Shown piece after piece: positions 1-10,311 of a DNA stretch of 64,000 bases (its first letter is position 1; each line of letters opens with the position of its first letter). The position numbers were made by a program, and so were the translations under genes. The stretch covers positions 18,577,036 through 18,641,035 of the forward strand of contig CM046853.1 in NCBI GenBank assembly GCA_025617745.1, written 5' to 3'. The notes below the pieces were generated by a model. The model made no database searches, was not told where the DNA came from, and saw nothing but the letters and a program-made list of their open reading frames with translations. The stretch comes from Heliocidaris erythrogramma (Eukaryota; Echinodermata; Echinoidea; Camarodonta; Echinometridae).

Positions 1-500
1 ATCTTTAGATACTTACATGTATATATTTTTAAATATTTTTGACTGTGTGATCATAGTTGTATTATGTAAATATAATTTAAAAGAACCAAAATATTGTTGA
101 AATTCTACCCCCCCCCCAAAAAAAAAAAAAAAAAAAGGAAAAAAAAAAAAAGGAGTGATATCCCGACATGAATACTGGAAGAAATAAAAAATGTCACTTG
201 TAAAATATCGGTCTGAAAAGTGGCCAGAACGCTCACTGAACCGACATCGTTGGGCTAGTGGACTGTCGGGGTCGTGGACTTTCTTTCCCGTGGGCTGTAA
301 CAAAAAAAAAATCGACACAGATATTGATAATAGCCCATAAGCGGGACAAAACAACAATTTTTTTTAAAAATTCTGCTCACCCATTGGATTCACAGAAGCG
401 GCGAAGTCTCGGACATTCTGGATTATCTGGCACGTCGCAAAACTCTTCAACCTCCCAGACGAGGAGATGACAACATCATGGAATTGAGCGGCTCTTTCAG
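1..500 (+). other. Intron sequence, no gene seen
   Basis: This stretch is taken as intron before the first visible exon. It holds a run of C joined to a run of A near 108-153 and otherwise nothing I can name. The small reading frames here have no recognisable motif. Confidence 0.4.
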
Positions 501-637
501 TTTTCCTAACGTCGCGGATCTGGGCTGCTCAAATGCCTACCGGTATTTGTGTTTCGAGTTCGACAAAGGAGAAAGCCCTTCTCCCGATTTTACAATGCGA
601 TCATCTATCCGATGCACAAACCCACCGTGTGTCGGGG
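501..637 (+). CDS. Exon: end of module 1 (four-Cys block)
   Basis: The exon follows a pyrimidine-rich acceptor (CTCTTTCAG at 492-500) and ends at a GGTAAG donor. It enters in phase 2 and leaves in phase 1. The reading contains LGCSNAYRYLCFEFDKG followed later by CTNPPC, giving C-x7-C and C-x4-C. It aligns directly with the exons at 5166, 11912 and 20189. The first half of module 1 is not seen in the 500 bases upstream, so it must lie in an earlier exon outside the window. Function is unknown. Confidence 0.7.
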
Positions 638-878
638 GTAAGATAAGAGGAATTTTGGATTTTGTAATAGATATAATAGATGATTTGTAGATTAAAAGCA
701 AGAATATCACGCATGAAATCAAACAAGATGATTTTTAAAATTAATTTTGATTCTTTATTTAAGTTCAGATTTTTTCATCATTCCGAGACCAAAGTGTCAA
801 AAAGAGGGGACGAGATCAGCCGGAGGGACTGTAATGATATAGACACAATAACCCAGTATTTTAGTGATCACTTATATA

Positions 879-1681
879 CTGACCCACAATAAAAAGTACC
901 CACGACTTTATAATGGTATATCATATTTATATTGACAGACACAGAATGACAATGAACCAGGGTGGAAAGATTGACTTTTTATTGAAACATTTCACTAATT
1001 TCGGAAGACAATGATGTCTCTTGTCAGCGCGCATTACAGCGCAGAACACAACAAGTTGAAAAATGAAAGTCACAGATCAATAGTGTGTGTAGCCACCATT
1101 TGTTTGCAGACAGGCATTGCATCTGCGACGCATACGCGCACCAGTCTTTGAATGAAATCTTGTGGAATCCTGTTCCATTCATCTTGCAAAGTCTGGATCA
1201 GTTTTGCACGAGTCCTGACCTTGCCAGCAATGCGCCTCCCAAGCTCATCCCACAGATGCTCAATGGGATTGAGGTCAGGGGACATCGCCGGCCACTCCAT
1301 GGTTTTAATGTTCTCACCCCTCAGAAATGCAGTGGTTAGCCGTGCAGCATGAGGTCGGGCATCATCATGCTGAAAGATGCGCAGTCCTCGGCTGTTCTGC
1401 AGGAATGGCACCAGGTGTGGTCTCAGGATATCGTCCACATAGCGCTGTGCAGTGATGTTGCCATCCACAAACACCAGGGGTGATCTGTGACTTTCATTTT
1501 TCAACTTGTTGTGTTCTGCGCTGTAATGCGCGCTGACAAGAGACAGCATTGTCTTCCGAAATTAGTGAAATGTTTCAATAAAAGGTCAATCTTTCCACCC
1601 TGGTTCATTGTCATTCTGTGTCTGTCAATATAAATATGATATACCATTATAAAGTCGTGGGTACTTTTTATTGTGGGTCAG
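879..1681 (-). mobile_element. Internally deleted Tc1-like element with about 200-bp inverted ends
   Basis: The ends are inverted copies (start CTGACCCACAATAAAAAGTA) flanked by TA at 877-878 and 1682-1683, the Tc1/mariner target. The inverted arms run about 200 bp each (879-1079 and 1481-1681), much longer than usual Tc1 ends, with only about 400 bp between them. That centre encodes, on the minus strand, the C-terminal half of a DDE transposase: a HDDARPH block and SPDLNPIEHLWD, with 34 residues between catalytic Asp and Glu. The helix-turn-helix region and the first catalytic Asp are absent; the right arm sits where they would be. The element cannot encode its own transposase. Confidence 0.85.
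1094..1490 (-). pseudogene. Tc1-like transposase, C-terminal half only
   Basis: The minus-strand reading begins near RSPLVFVDGNITAQRY and runs to a stop just inside the left inverted arm. It contains the second catalytic Asp (HDDARPHAA) and the third acidic residue (SPDLNPIEHLWDELGRR). The bipartite DNA-binding domain and the first Asp are missing. A reading frame continues into the right arm by chance and adds about 20 unrelated residues at its start. Confidence 0.8.
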
Positions 1682-1989
1682 TATATTTTATTCAACAAAT
1701 TACGCTTTGCATGCTTGGTATGACAAATTCACTAGACAAATACAGCATATTTATGTATGACCTTTTGGTTTAGTTAGTTCTACTCAGTTTTCGTTTAATT
1801 TTAGGGAAGGATGATAGACGTAGCCTTATTGTTTAAAACCCAGTTTCATGTAGTGAAAATAACATATTGAAGATTATTTAGGAAATGCCACCATCAGTAG
1901 GATGATAATTGTTTTTAAATGAAGAACATTAAATGAAGATGGAGAAAATTGATACAGTCACTGAAAGTGAAATTATTCCTTCAAAGCTA
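1682..1989 (+). other. Intron sequence, no gene seen
   Basis: AT-rich intron between the Tc1-like element and the following foldback. I see no coding, RNA or terminal-repeat signal. Confidence 0.4.
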
Positions 1990-2799
1990 GGTCTGCGGTA
2001 GATCTGTTACAAAACAGAAAGCTAACAAGTTGCAAACAAAAAACAAACAAACAACATAACAATAGTAATTCGAAGCTTTCTAAGGAAAGTTGAAGGTCCC
2101 CTGCAAACCAAATGCAAATTGATGTGAAGGGATGCATACAACTCATATTTTGTTATTCAAACATCTAAATATGTTTCATATATTTTTTAAAATCATTTTC
2201 TCAAACATGCTAAGCTCCACCCTAAAAAAAAGCTCCAGATCTCATTCCTGCAATGACATCATCTGTCAATCATTAGTGAGCTATGGAGAGACAGTGGTAT
2301 GTAGCCTTGCTAGAGATGACCATCTGTTCTAATAGACCATACAATGCTCACATAGGGGTTACTATGTCAGACATGCTGTAGCATCACCAGGAAAAGAATG
2401 GTAATGAGCAGGTATTCTTTTAATGCATGCAATTCTATTGTGATCATGTGCTGAGCTGGGGGAAACTACATTACACTGTCTTTTGTAGAATGTTAGTGTA
2501 GCTGACTGATGATTGATAAATTATGTCGTGGCAGGACTAAGATCTGGAGCTTTTTTTAGGGTGGAGCTTAGGAGGTTGGAAAAATATTTCAAAAAACATT
2601 TAAAAATCTATAAAACATGTTTAGATGTTTGAATAACAAAATATTAGTTGTATGCATCCCTGCACATCAATTTGCATTTGGGTTGCAGGGGACCTTCAAC
2701 TTTCCTTAGAAAGCTTCGAATTACTATTGTTATGTTGTTTGTTTGTTTTTTGTTTGCAACTTGTTAGCTTTCTGTTTTGTAACAGATCTACCGCAGACC
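1990..2799. mobile_element. Foldback element, about 810 bp with about 300-bp arms
   Basis: The left end GGTCTGCGGTAGATCTGTTA is matched inverted at the right end. The arms stay complementary with some changes for roughly 300 bp, including a shared AAAACAAACAAACAA tract and an AGCTCCACCCTAAAAAAAGC block nearest the loop. The central 250 bp are not repeated. I could not define a clear target duplication, so the superfamily is left open. It is a non-coding inverted-repeat (MITE-like) element in the intron of gene 1. Confidence 0.75.
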
Positions 2800-3094
2800 A
2801 ATCTACCAACAGGAATAAACTTCCATTTGGGTTGCGTTGGGGTTATAGGGGCCCTTTAAGAAATACACTGGATATCTGAATTGATAATGAATAAAGATAA
2901 AATGTCTCCTGTAAAAGTGCATCTAGAAATGACAAATCTTTATAGAATATTGTGAATAACTCCTTAGACATTATGGATTACTTTCAAGGTAAAAATAGAT
3001 TTAGAAGAACAGGTGTTATTTGCCCGAATTACCATAATCTCTTTCATGAATTCTATGCACGAGAATTGATATACGTTTCCTGATGGGAATGCAG

Positions 3095-3443
3095 GATCTT
3101 CTGGCGGAACAGGGGGGTCGGGATCCAGCGGCGGAAGCGGTGGTAGCGGTAGGCCTACAGGTGGTGGAAGTGGAAGCAACACGGACAAAACTGTTACCAT
3201 CCGTACCCTGGCTTGGGCCTACGATCCTCAGAGCTCTTCATCCATTGACGCTTCTGTCAACCTTGATGTTTCCCCTGGATCGAATTTCGACGGTACAAAC
3301 CTGTGGAGGCTGGGTTTGTTTGCGAGCGATTCCAGTCGAGGGACCGGTCGTCGCGAGGATGAGAGAAGGCAGATCTTGAATATGGACGACAGATCAAGGC
3401 CCATTGTATCAGGAAGATCAAATTCATTTACAGCAAGTGCAGG
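3095..3443 (+). CDS. Exon: Gly/Ser linker and first part of module 2
   Basis: The acceptor is GGGAATGCAG, entered in phase 1; the donor is GG/GTATGA, left in phase 2. The first 28 codons form a Gly/Ser-rich linker (such as GGSGSSGGSGGSG). The module then starts at TVTIRTLAWAY and holds the shared motif NLWRLGLFAS about 40 residues in, followed by an Arg/Glu/Asp-rich stretch. The phase fits the next exon at 5166 exactly. Intron 637-3095 before it contains the Tc1-like and foldback elements. Confidence 0.85.
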
Positions 3444-3539
3444 GTATGAATCACTGTTTTTTTTTAGTTACAGACCGCAAATTCATTTTTTTATAGAAAT
3501 ATAAGTGAGTTCTTATTTATTCTCTGTTCCGTGATGTTA

Positions 3540-3960
3540 AAAGGACTTGCAAGATAGTATTAAACATTCATTAAACCTTCATTAAACCTGGAATACACTT
3601 ACTCTACATGACATAATCACACACATTGTTTTAATCCCCCTCCACACCCACTTGACTCATGGTTTTTGACTCCCCACACTCCCCTTTTGTTTCCATTGTT
3701 TTGTGTCCACAACTCCTCCCTTACAGTTCCTGTTACATGTACTCTGTTTTGTGTCTGTAGTCTATATATATGCTTGTCTTGCTTTTTATGTTTGTCTTTT
3801 TGCCTCTGACGAAGATTCTGCTAGGATCGAAAGCTCAGGCCCCTTTTGACTCCATTTTACTCCATTGGCTCGCTATTATTGGATAAGCAGTTTTCAGCAG
3901 CTTGTTTTCGACATTAAAATCTTATAAAAAAGTCATTGTTGTTAGAATATTAATGTCACG
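3540..3960 (+). repeat. Possible retroelement 3' remnant
   Basis: The stretch includes CTCTGACGAAGATTCTGCTA followed by GGATCGAAAGCTCAGG. That wording resembles 3' regions of Penelope-like retroelements, in which a 'GA.GAAG...TCGAAAGCTC' block is common. No reading frame is preserved. The assignment rests on memory of that motif and is weak. Confidence 0.25.
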
Positions 3961-4075
3961 TTAAAACAAACGAAGGGCAGAGAAAGACGACATATGATTA
4001 ATATTTTGTGATCATACCTTTTGCCTTTTGTCGTAGTTTTGAAAGCCTTTAATAGAGGTTATGGTTATAACATTC

Positions 4076-4396
4076 AATAAGCCAGTTCGGGGTTAGCGCA
4101 TGGTACAAATGACCTCAAATATCCACAGATATTTTAGACATGGAGGGTCCCTTTATGTGCACTTCAGAAAAATAACTCTGGGAGTGATAGAGGTGCCTCA
4201 TGAATAGCTTTTGTTTCCCCCTTAAAAAAAATACTTCCACCTGGATATCATGGAATGCACCATTAGTGCATAATTGAATAATGATTACATGACATTCATG
4301 AGCACATATCGAATATTAGTGTCAGTGGGTTTTAGAATTTGGTACAGATGACCTTTATCTGCTCATGCTCAGATTGCATCTCCGAAGTGGCTTATT
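4076..4396. mobile_element. MITE family A, copy 1 (AATAAGCC ends)
   Basis: The element is 321 bp with inverted ends AATAAGCCAGTTCGG and CCGAAGTGGCTTATT. A near-identical copy in the same orientation lies at 19394-19715. It is non-coding. The target duplication is not clear, so the superfamily is left open. Confidence 0.8.
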
Positions 4397-5165
4397 GAAT
4401 CCACACGGTATCATTTGAACAGTGTGGTCACTCAGTATATAGTGTGTGGTGGGTATGTGCAGCCGAGAAGACCCCATTTTTACACTCAAATTTCTGTTCC
4501 AAAGCATACCATATTTTTCTTGTTGAGAAAAAGAAGAGAGAAAACCGTTCCAAAGGCACCGCTTTCTTTTTCATTCCGTCGTTCCGGCCGTCATGGCCCG
4601 CCCCGGCCCATTTCGAAGAATATCACTTTGGTGAAAAGTTGAAAACGAGTTTCATTCCAGGTGCTTAATTCCTCCGGGGCCTCCCCATTGCTTTTGGTCA
4701 GGTTCCAGTTCATCCCAGGGAATTCAGTTTTCATTCATGCTGAGCGCATGCATGCGAATTAACCCCGTTTATATGAATACACACACCATAGACTTGCCAT
4801 GACACATAGCGTATTTAGCTAATGGAAGCTTGTGGGAACCAGTTCCGTAGCAGCATATTTATATTGTAATCCAGTTCCAAAGACCACCTTTTTCCAAAAT
4901 GTTTGTAGTTCTGAAGACTATCCTTTTCATGATACGCTAGTTCCATAGGCCCCCTTTTTTTGTCTTGCCAGCGGCACATACCTACCACTTTTGGGGTCGA
5001 GTGCCACCCCGGGTGGTCACCTTGCGTAATCTCACTGTTTTCACGTAGCTCCAGTCAATATAATATAATTTACGATTACTTTAAAAACCACTATGAATTT
5101 ACTACTGATCATAACAACTCATGAGCGCGGATTCATTTCATCACACGGAACTTTTCCTCCTGTAG
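4397..5165 (+). other. Intron sequence, no gene seen
   Basis: The rest of the intron up to the acceptor at 5166. It contains several loosely similar 'AGTTCCxxAGxCC' phrases around 4675-4960 that may be a decayed short tandem repeat. No coding motif was found. Confidence 0.35.
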
Positions 5166-5317
5166 ACTGGAGATACGTGGCCTTGGATGTGAAGGAAAGC
5201 GTTATTTGTGTCTTGAGTTTGGCAAGGGTAGTCGCCCCAACCCGCCCTATACCATCCAAAATCGTAACATGCAGGGTGAAACTGAGATATCATGCAAGAT
5301 TCAGCAGTGTAACGAAG
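5166..5317 (+). CDS. Exon: four-Cys block of module 2
   Basis: The exon begins after CTCCTGTAG (one base completes a phase-2 codon) and ends at G/GTACTT in phase 1. It reads LEIRGLGCEGKRYLCLEFGKG and later CKIQQC, giving C-x6-C and C-x4-C. A reading frame in another phase is open here but gives none of the module residues. Together with 3095-3443 it makes a 167-codon module. The next exon continues in frame with ESKIRV, so no long linker separates modules 2 and 3. Confidence 0.85.
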
Positions 5318-5405
5318 GTACTTTCTTGTTTTCTTATTAAGAAGAAAAATACATATTGCTACTCTGTATACGCGAAAACTAAACTAAATGTAATTCTCCA
5401 CAGTA

Positions 5406-5598
5406 CTCAAGGCCGTACGCAGAAATTTTTTCCTGGGGGGCAAGATGATCGCTTTCAATATTGGATCATTTAAAAGTCTAAAACCCGATTAAAAAAAGTA
5501 TGATTTTGAAATTTCTAGGGGGGGGGGGGGGGGGGGCAACTGCCCCCCCCCCTGCCCCCCGCCCCTCCCCCCCCCCCCCCGCTGCGTACGGCCTTGAG
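5406..5598. mobile_element. Small MITE with G-run and C-run core
   Basis: The inverted ends are CTCAAGGCCGTACGCAG and CTGCGTACGGCCTTGAG, flanked by AGTA on both sides. The core carries a long G run (about 5518-5536) followed by broken C runs (about 5545-5580), which could form a strong hairpin or quadruplex. It is 193 bp and non-coding. Confidence 0.75.
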
Positions 5599-6051
5599 AG
5601 TACTGATATTTTCATCCCAGTTTTATGCCAGAATATGGTTTACATTTTATCAAATGTTAACTATTTTAAGCAAATTTTAAAACTTTCATAAAATGAACTT
5701 TAAACTGCATCTGGAGTCTCGAGGAAAAGTTATATTTTGAAAATAAGTCACATTAATTTTCGGTTTACTTTACGCTCTTAGCCGTAGTAGTAATGAAATC
5801 CAAATGGATTGCATAATAAAATTATATTAATCCATAGTCTAATCGGAATGTGTAGTTCGAATATTTGTTGCTTCAAAAAAGATAGAACTCCAAAAAGTGA
5901 TAACTTTGAGACGTGCAGATTTGATTTGATTTTAGTTTTATTCTTTAGCATCAATAAATAAATGTATGTTCTTCCATGAGGCCTGTATGGTAATCACGAC
6001 ATAAAGGAAATAAAATTTGAATTAATTACATCATAAACTTTGCTTTGATAG

Positions 6052-6182
6052 AATCAAAAATTCGAGTGAACAGCGTAAAGGTAATTCCAGCCGATGACAC
6101 ACAAATACGTGAGGGAGAGCGAAACGAAGTGGAATTCGATGTGGTCGTCAAGTACGACCCTGCTGATAGTACGAGCATTCGG
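6052..6182 (+). CDS. Exon: first part of module 3
   Basis: The exon follows GCTTTGATAG (phase 1 entry) and ends before GTAAGA in phase 0. It encodes about 44 residues from ESKIRVNSVKVIPADD to YDPADSTSIR. Alternating hydrophobic residues (VEFDVVVKY) suggest beta strands like the VNLDV and LDINV strands of modules 2 and 4. It supplies the stretch before the LW motif and is separated from the LW exon by an intron not found in modules 2, 4 or 5. Confidence 0.8.
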
Positions 6183-6255
6183 GTAAGACGAGTTTTGAAT
6201 GCATACTTCTTGCATGCTGATCGTACATATTCATTTACAGAGAAACACTATATAC

Positions 6256-6810
6256 AGGGGTGTCGCTAGAACATTTTGAATGGGGGTGGGGGGGGGGGGG
6301 AGGGTGACATCCAAATATGCCTACAAATTTTTAGGGTGGGACACCCAAATTCGCTAGAATATAAACTTTTCAACTTTTCGAGTGAAATGTACAGAAATTA
6401 CATACAGAAGTTACACAATGTATCTGGGAACCTCTCTGCCCCAATATGCGGACATTCTGGTTCATCGCTGCTCGAATACGGTGGTTGTTGCCCGAATATA
6501 GGAACTTTGAGAATACTCGGGGGAGGGGGGGGGGGGGGGGGCTGCAGCTTATTAACGACGAAGGGCAGCTTTTGTCCGAATATCAACTTTCCAAATTCTA
6601 AATTTTTGCGAGCGAAGCCAGCGAGCAAATTGTACAAAAGTTACAGAGAGAAAATGTACAGAAGTTACATAATTATGTGGGAACCTCGCTGCCCCTATAT
6701 GTGGATATTCTGGTTCCTCGCTGCCCGAATATGAAGTGGTGGTTGCCCGAATACTCGGAACTTTGAAAATCCTCGGGGGAGGGGCTGCGGGGAGGCTGGC
6801 ATCTGTAATC
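6256..6810. repeat. Dispersed repeat with G runs and 'CCCGAATAT' phrases, copy 1
   Basis: The unit starts near GGGGTGTCGCTAGAACATTT and contains G runs, repeated phrases such as TGCCCGAATATxxGGAACTTTG, and GCGAGCGAAGCCAGCGAGC. A related copy lies at 53104-53560. The inner segment (about 6400-6560) is partly repeated at 6650-6780. No superfamily can be assigned. The open reading frames here follow from G/C-run composition and are not taken as genes. Confidence 0.6.
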
Positions 6811-6835
6811 CACCGATATATAATACACTCAAACA

Positions 6836-7018
6836 TGCTTTAGCGACCACATGTATAGAAAGACCACTTGTCTATAAAGACCACAATTTTCGCTTCCCTT
6901 GAACAATGTTTCTCATTGAAAAATGTATTAAAAGGAACCTGTCCATAAAGACCACCAGCTCATAAAGACCGTTTTTCTTGTCTCCCTTGAGTGGTCTTTA
7001 TAGACAGGTTTCACTGTA
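6836..7018. repeat. Short degenerate repeat of 'ATAAAGACCAC' phrases
   Basis: At least five copies of a phrase like TATAAAGACCAC occur here, with the last inverted as GTGGTCTTTATAGACAGG. This is a minisatellite-like or foldback stretch with no coding content. Confidence 0.5.
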
Positions 7019-7897
7019 GTTAGTAGCTGATCTGGGATTCCTGTTTGGCTAGCAGGGAACTAGTGGGAAAGCAGCTGGGAAATATAACTGGAAAATTTAA
7101 AGTAGGAGGGGCCTTCTAGCCGGGGTTTTTAACCCCTCTCCGGGGAGCTCAAACAAGACTATCGGTTGGTTACTGATATATAAATCTCTATTCCGTGTTT
7201 ATGGTGATGTAATATACCTGTGTTATTTTGTTGTGACTCCAAAATTAAAATTAGCAATGGAAGCGTTCATCACTAAATTTCAATAAAGCCACGACAAAAT
7301 CGCAAATACCGTTGTTTGTTTTTTGTTAGCCGTGAATAATAAATATGATTGGTAAGTTTCAAGGAAGTCAGGAAGATGATTGATTATGACTTTGTGTGTG
7401 AAAATCTTCCCCCCCCAAAAAAAAAAAAAACCAACAAACAAACAACAAACAAACAAAACAAAACAAAACAAAAAACCAAAAGAAAAAAAAATAAACAAGC
7501 AAACAAACAAACAAACAAACCGAGAGGCAAACACACACAAACGAAGATTCCCATGATATTACCGAACTTCTTTTCGGAAGGAAGATTTTTTTCGGCTTTA
7601 GCCCCCTTTCCTCCCGGGTTATCATCATCAATAATGACCTGTCCAAAGACAGGTTTAGTGACCATATCATCTTCTCAAACAACTGCCTCAACAACGATTT
7701 CACAATAACTTATCTCACTACACCTCATCACTATAATAATAACATTGACTGCTCTGACTAAAATTATTATTATCTCGAAGCTGCTATTCCATGCGGCGAA
7801 GTCGAGGGACAATGTAGATTGGTATAATATCATTCTATAAACGTTACCATGTTGTTCCTCACTCTAATAAGCATCTTCATGACGGTCACACCTACAG
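7019..7897 (+). other. Intron sequence with C/A-rich low-complexity tract
   Basis: The tract at 7411-7520 is a C run joined to A-rich CAAA/CAAAA repeats and gives spurious open frames on both strands. No gene is supported. The acceptor for the next exon is at 7891-7897 (CCTACAG). Confidence 0.45.
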
Positions 7898-8044
7898 GGT
7901 CGTAGCCTATGGAAGGTACAGACATGGGGCGCAAGGACAGGAGGTGATGTTAACCCCAAGATTTCTGCCGTCGACCAGGTGTTGAGCTCTTTTCAACAGG
8001 ATACTATGGTGGAGAAAAGAAGTGGAACCGACTTTAGATTCCAG
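7898..8044 (+). CDS. Exon: middle part of module 3 (LW motif)
   Basis: The acceptor CACCTACAG leads into a phase-0 exon of 49 codons that ends at CAG/GTACTA, also phase 0. It reads GRSLWKVQTWGA, aligning with NLWRLGLFAS (module 2), PQWAVEAWGS (module 4) and NLWHIAVYGN (module 5). It ends with SGTDFRFQ, matching the GGVLRF and GGVMAI region of modules 4 and 5. The exon is too short to stand out alone; phase and alignment support it. Confidence 0.78.
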
Positions 8045-8175
8045 GTACTAATCTGTTTTATCATATTTATGTTAGTGTGTGTGCGTGTGCATGCCAGTGA
8101 ATTGGGTTTTAAAGAATATATCAATGATATTTTTGTCACAAGCTTGTCGGAATCTTGATTTTCAAATATCTGTAG

Positions 8176-8580
8176 ATCAGGTACCAATTACGTAATATCG
8201 GTTTTATCCGGAAATACTTGTCCAAGTCTGCCACTGAAAAGATAGTTCACGCCTTAATTTTCTCCCGTCTCGACTTTGGCAATGCCCCTCTGTTCAATTT
8301 ACCCCCAAATCTGTTGTTCAAGCTCCAGAATTTTCAAAATGCTGCGGCTGGCATTGTTACTCTGTCCACCCAGCGTACCCACATCTCCCCTGTTTCGCAG
8401 TTGCTACACTGGCTTCTTGTCAAACATCGCATTATATTCAAAACTTTGTTGCTCACTTTTCACTGCGTTCACGGTTCTGCTCCCTAATACAATACCTCTT
8501 TATGGAATAGCCTTCCTGAAGATATCAAAAAGTGTATAGCATCTGATTCTTTAAAAATCATGTAAAACATTTGTTTAATT
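8176..8580 (+). pseudogene. CR1/L2-like LINE fragment (end of ORF2)
   Basis: The plus-strand reading YLSKSATEKIVHALIFSRLD, then NFQNAAA and SPVSQLLHWLLVKHRI, is the typical end of a CR1/L2-type reverse-transcriptase protein. A following phrase, LWNSLPEDIKK, is read in another frame after a stop, so the copy is damaged. It is 5'-truncated and lies in the intron after the exon ending at 8044. Confidence 0.8.
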
Positions 8581-9044
8581 CTTGATTAATTTCTACATGG
8601 GTCTGAGCCAAAAATCCTGTCAATGCGACAGGACGGTATTCAATAGGATTTATTCTCCTCACAATAAAATAATAAATGCTACCTGCTGCATACCTTTACT
8701 TATATAATAAGTTTACATTGAAGAACAATTCCACTACAGACACAAGACTGATTGTAATTCCGTTTCAATGGTAACAACATTTTTGTTAGCGCGACGGGAC
8801 GGAACAATAAAATGGTGAAATTTTGTAAGACAGATTCAAAGTAAAATTCTATCTAAGTTAAAATTGAAGACTAGCTACGTATTGTGATTTTTGATTAGTA
8901 TGATAAACATGATAGAGCATATTATGACATTCAACCATGAAGCTAAGATTTTGGCACAGGCAATTTTTTTTAATTTGAAAATTGATGAATGGGTGTCGCG
9001 CGACAGGACGGAATGCGAGGGGACGGACACTTTTGCACCATGTA
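8581..9044 (+). other. Intron sequence, no gene seen
   Basis: AT-rich intron. The phrase GCGACxGGACGGxA occurs at about 8621, 8791 and 9000 and may be a decayed repeat. Nothing else is recognisable. Confidence 0.35.
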
Positions 9045-9960
9045 CAAAATTCAAGTTCAAGTTCAAGCGTTTTTATTTCTCGTGTGTCCAAAACACAAAA
9101 CATTACAATTATACATAACAGCAATATATAACAACTGAAATAAGTTGGCAATAAATATAAAGTACATGTACGAAACCTGGCATGATTATACAAGAGATAA
9201 GAAGAAAACATGAGAAATGAGGAACTAAAAGAAGCAGAGCTTGTTAAAGGGATACGCCACCGGGCGGCCGTGGGGAAAGTCAGGATTGCGTAAGCCCCAT
9301 TCACTCGTACACAAAGTTTGTGCGTCGAACGCGTCCGTTGGACTAAGTGGGATTACATTTCGACTGCACGAAGCCGACCGAATCTCGCACGAGAGCTCGA
9401 GCTCAGGCGGAGCGTGCATGTTTGTGCGCGACCAGTCTGTCCGAGGTTTGCGCCCCGCGGGGCAACGGCATGATCAGGTAACAATCACGGTGCCCTCTCG
9501 CGGCATTAAAACGTCCACAATCTGCGGTTGAGTATCCCTTTAAACATAGTCCCTCGATAATAAGTACATTTTGAAAGTTATAAAATCAGAATGAATTAGT
9601 ACATCCAAAATATGGAGCATTGCATTGCCTTGAAAAAATATATAGAAATAAAACGTTCAATTAGAGGAAAAAAACCCAAGGCTACTAAAAGGGGGGGAAA
9701 TGAAGAAAGTGTGAAAAATTGGAAAGAAGGAGAGAGCATAAGAGAAGAAAGAAGGAAGAAAGTGAGACAGACCAATTGGTTATTCTAGTAGGCTTATTAA
9801 TTAGAGGTATAAATGATTGTGACATCATGATATCAAGAAATTCCTGACAAAAGACATCTTGTTCCGAACGCAAGAGATTAATATTAAAATCGCTATACAA
9901 AGCAATGTTTATAGCGGTCCTTATGACCAGGGAGCGGACTTCCATTTATCTACCTCGTTA
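9045..9960 (-). pseudogene. LINE remnant with short-repeat tail, minus strand
   Basis: On the minus strand, 9770-9900 reads YSDFNINLLRSEQDVF and INKPTRIT, the pattern of a LINE endonuclease domain (a GDFN motif changed to SDFN). The low-coordinate end at about 9049-9070 is a short tandem TTGAAC-type tail next to an AATAAA-like signal, as expected for a LINE 3' end. The reverse transcriptase is missing, so the copy is internally deleted or two fragments are joined. A TTAA MITE (9248-9539) sits inside it. Confidence 0.5.
9248..9539. mobile_element. T2/Kolobok-like MITE, AGGGATAC family, copy 1
   Basis: The ends AGGGATACGCC and GAGTATCCCT are flanked by TTAA at 9244-9247 and 9540-9543. It is 292 bp and non-coding; the open frames inside come from GC-rich content. 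It is inverted relative to the copies at 45274 and 47683. TTAA duplications with TTAAAGG-type ends are a known mark of T2/Kolobok elements. Confidence 0.85.
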
Positions 9961-10311
9961 TAAATTTCTAGGGTTAATGTTGCTTATTGATTTAAGAGAA
10001 ACAGAGCGAAAGGTGGGTATAATGCAAATTTTATTGAACAGATGTGCATAATTAATGCTAGAAATTTATAATACGTCTCTAGTTTCCAGTCTTAAAATTC
10101 AGACAAGTAATAAATAAAAAATATACATACCAAAAATCATATATATTAGATATTCAAAGAAAAAAATAATCCTTAAAATCATAAAATTATTAAGCTAATT
10201 TACAAACTTAGTTAAACTAATTGATGATTCAAAAGCAGTGAAATTTGTGACAGAAGGTCTTTGAAGACTATACAGTTTACTGTTACAATAACATCATAGA
10301 TTATTTCAAGC

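Noticed and set aside
5093-5473. Plus-strand frame of 126 codons over the module 2 exon
   Set aside because: It is in a different frame from the module; the accepted frame has the cysteine signature and correct splice phases.
7280-7708. Several overlapping open frames on both strands
   Set aside because: They come from a C-run/CAAA low-complexity tract; the residues are almost only Lys/Asn/Thr or Phe/Cys/Val and no splice or domain signal supports them.
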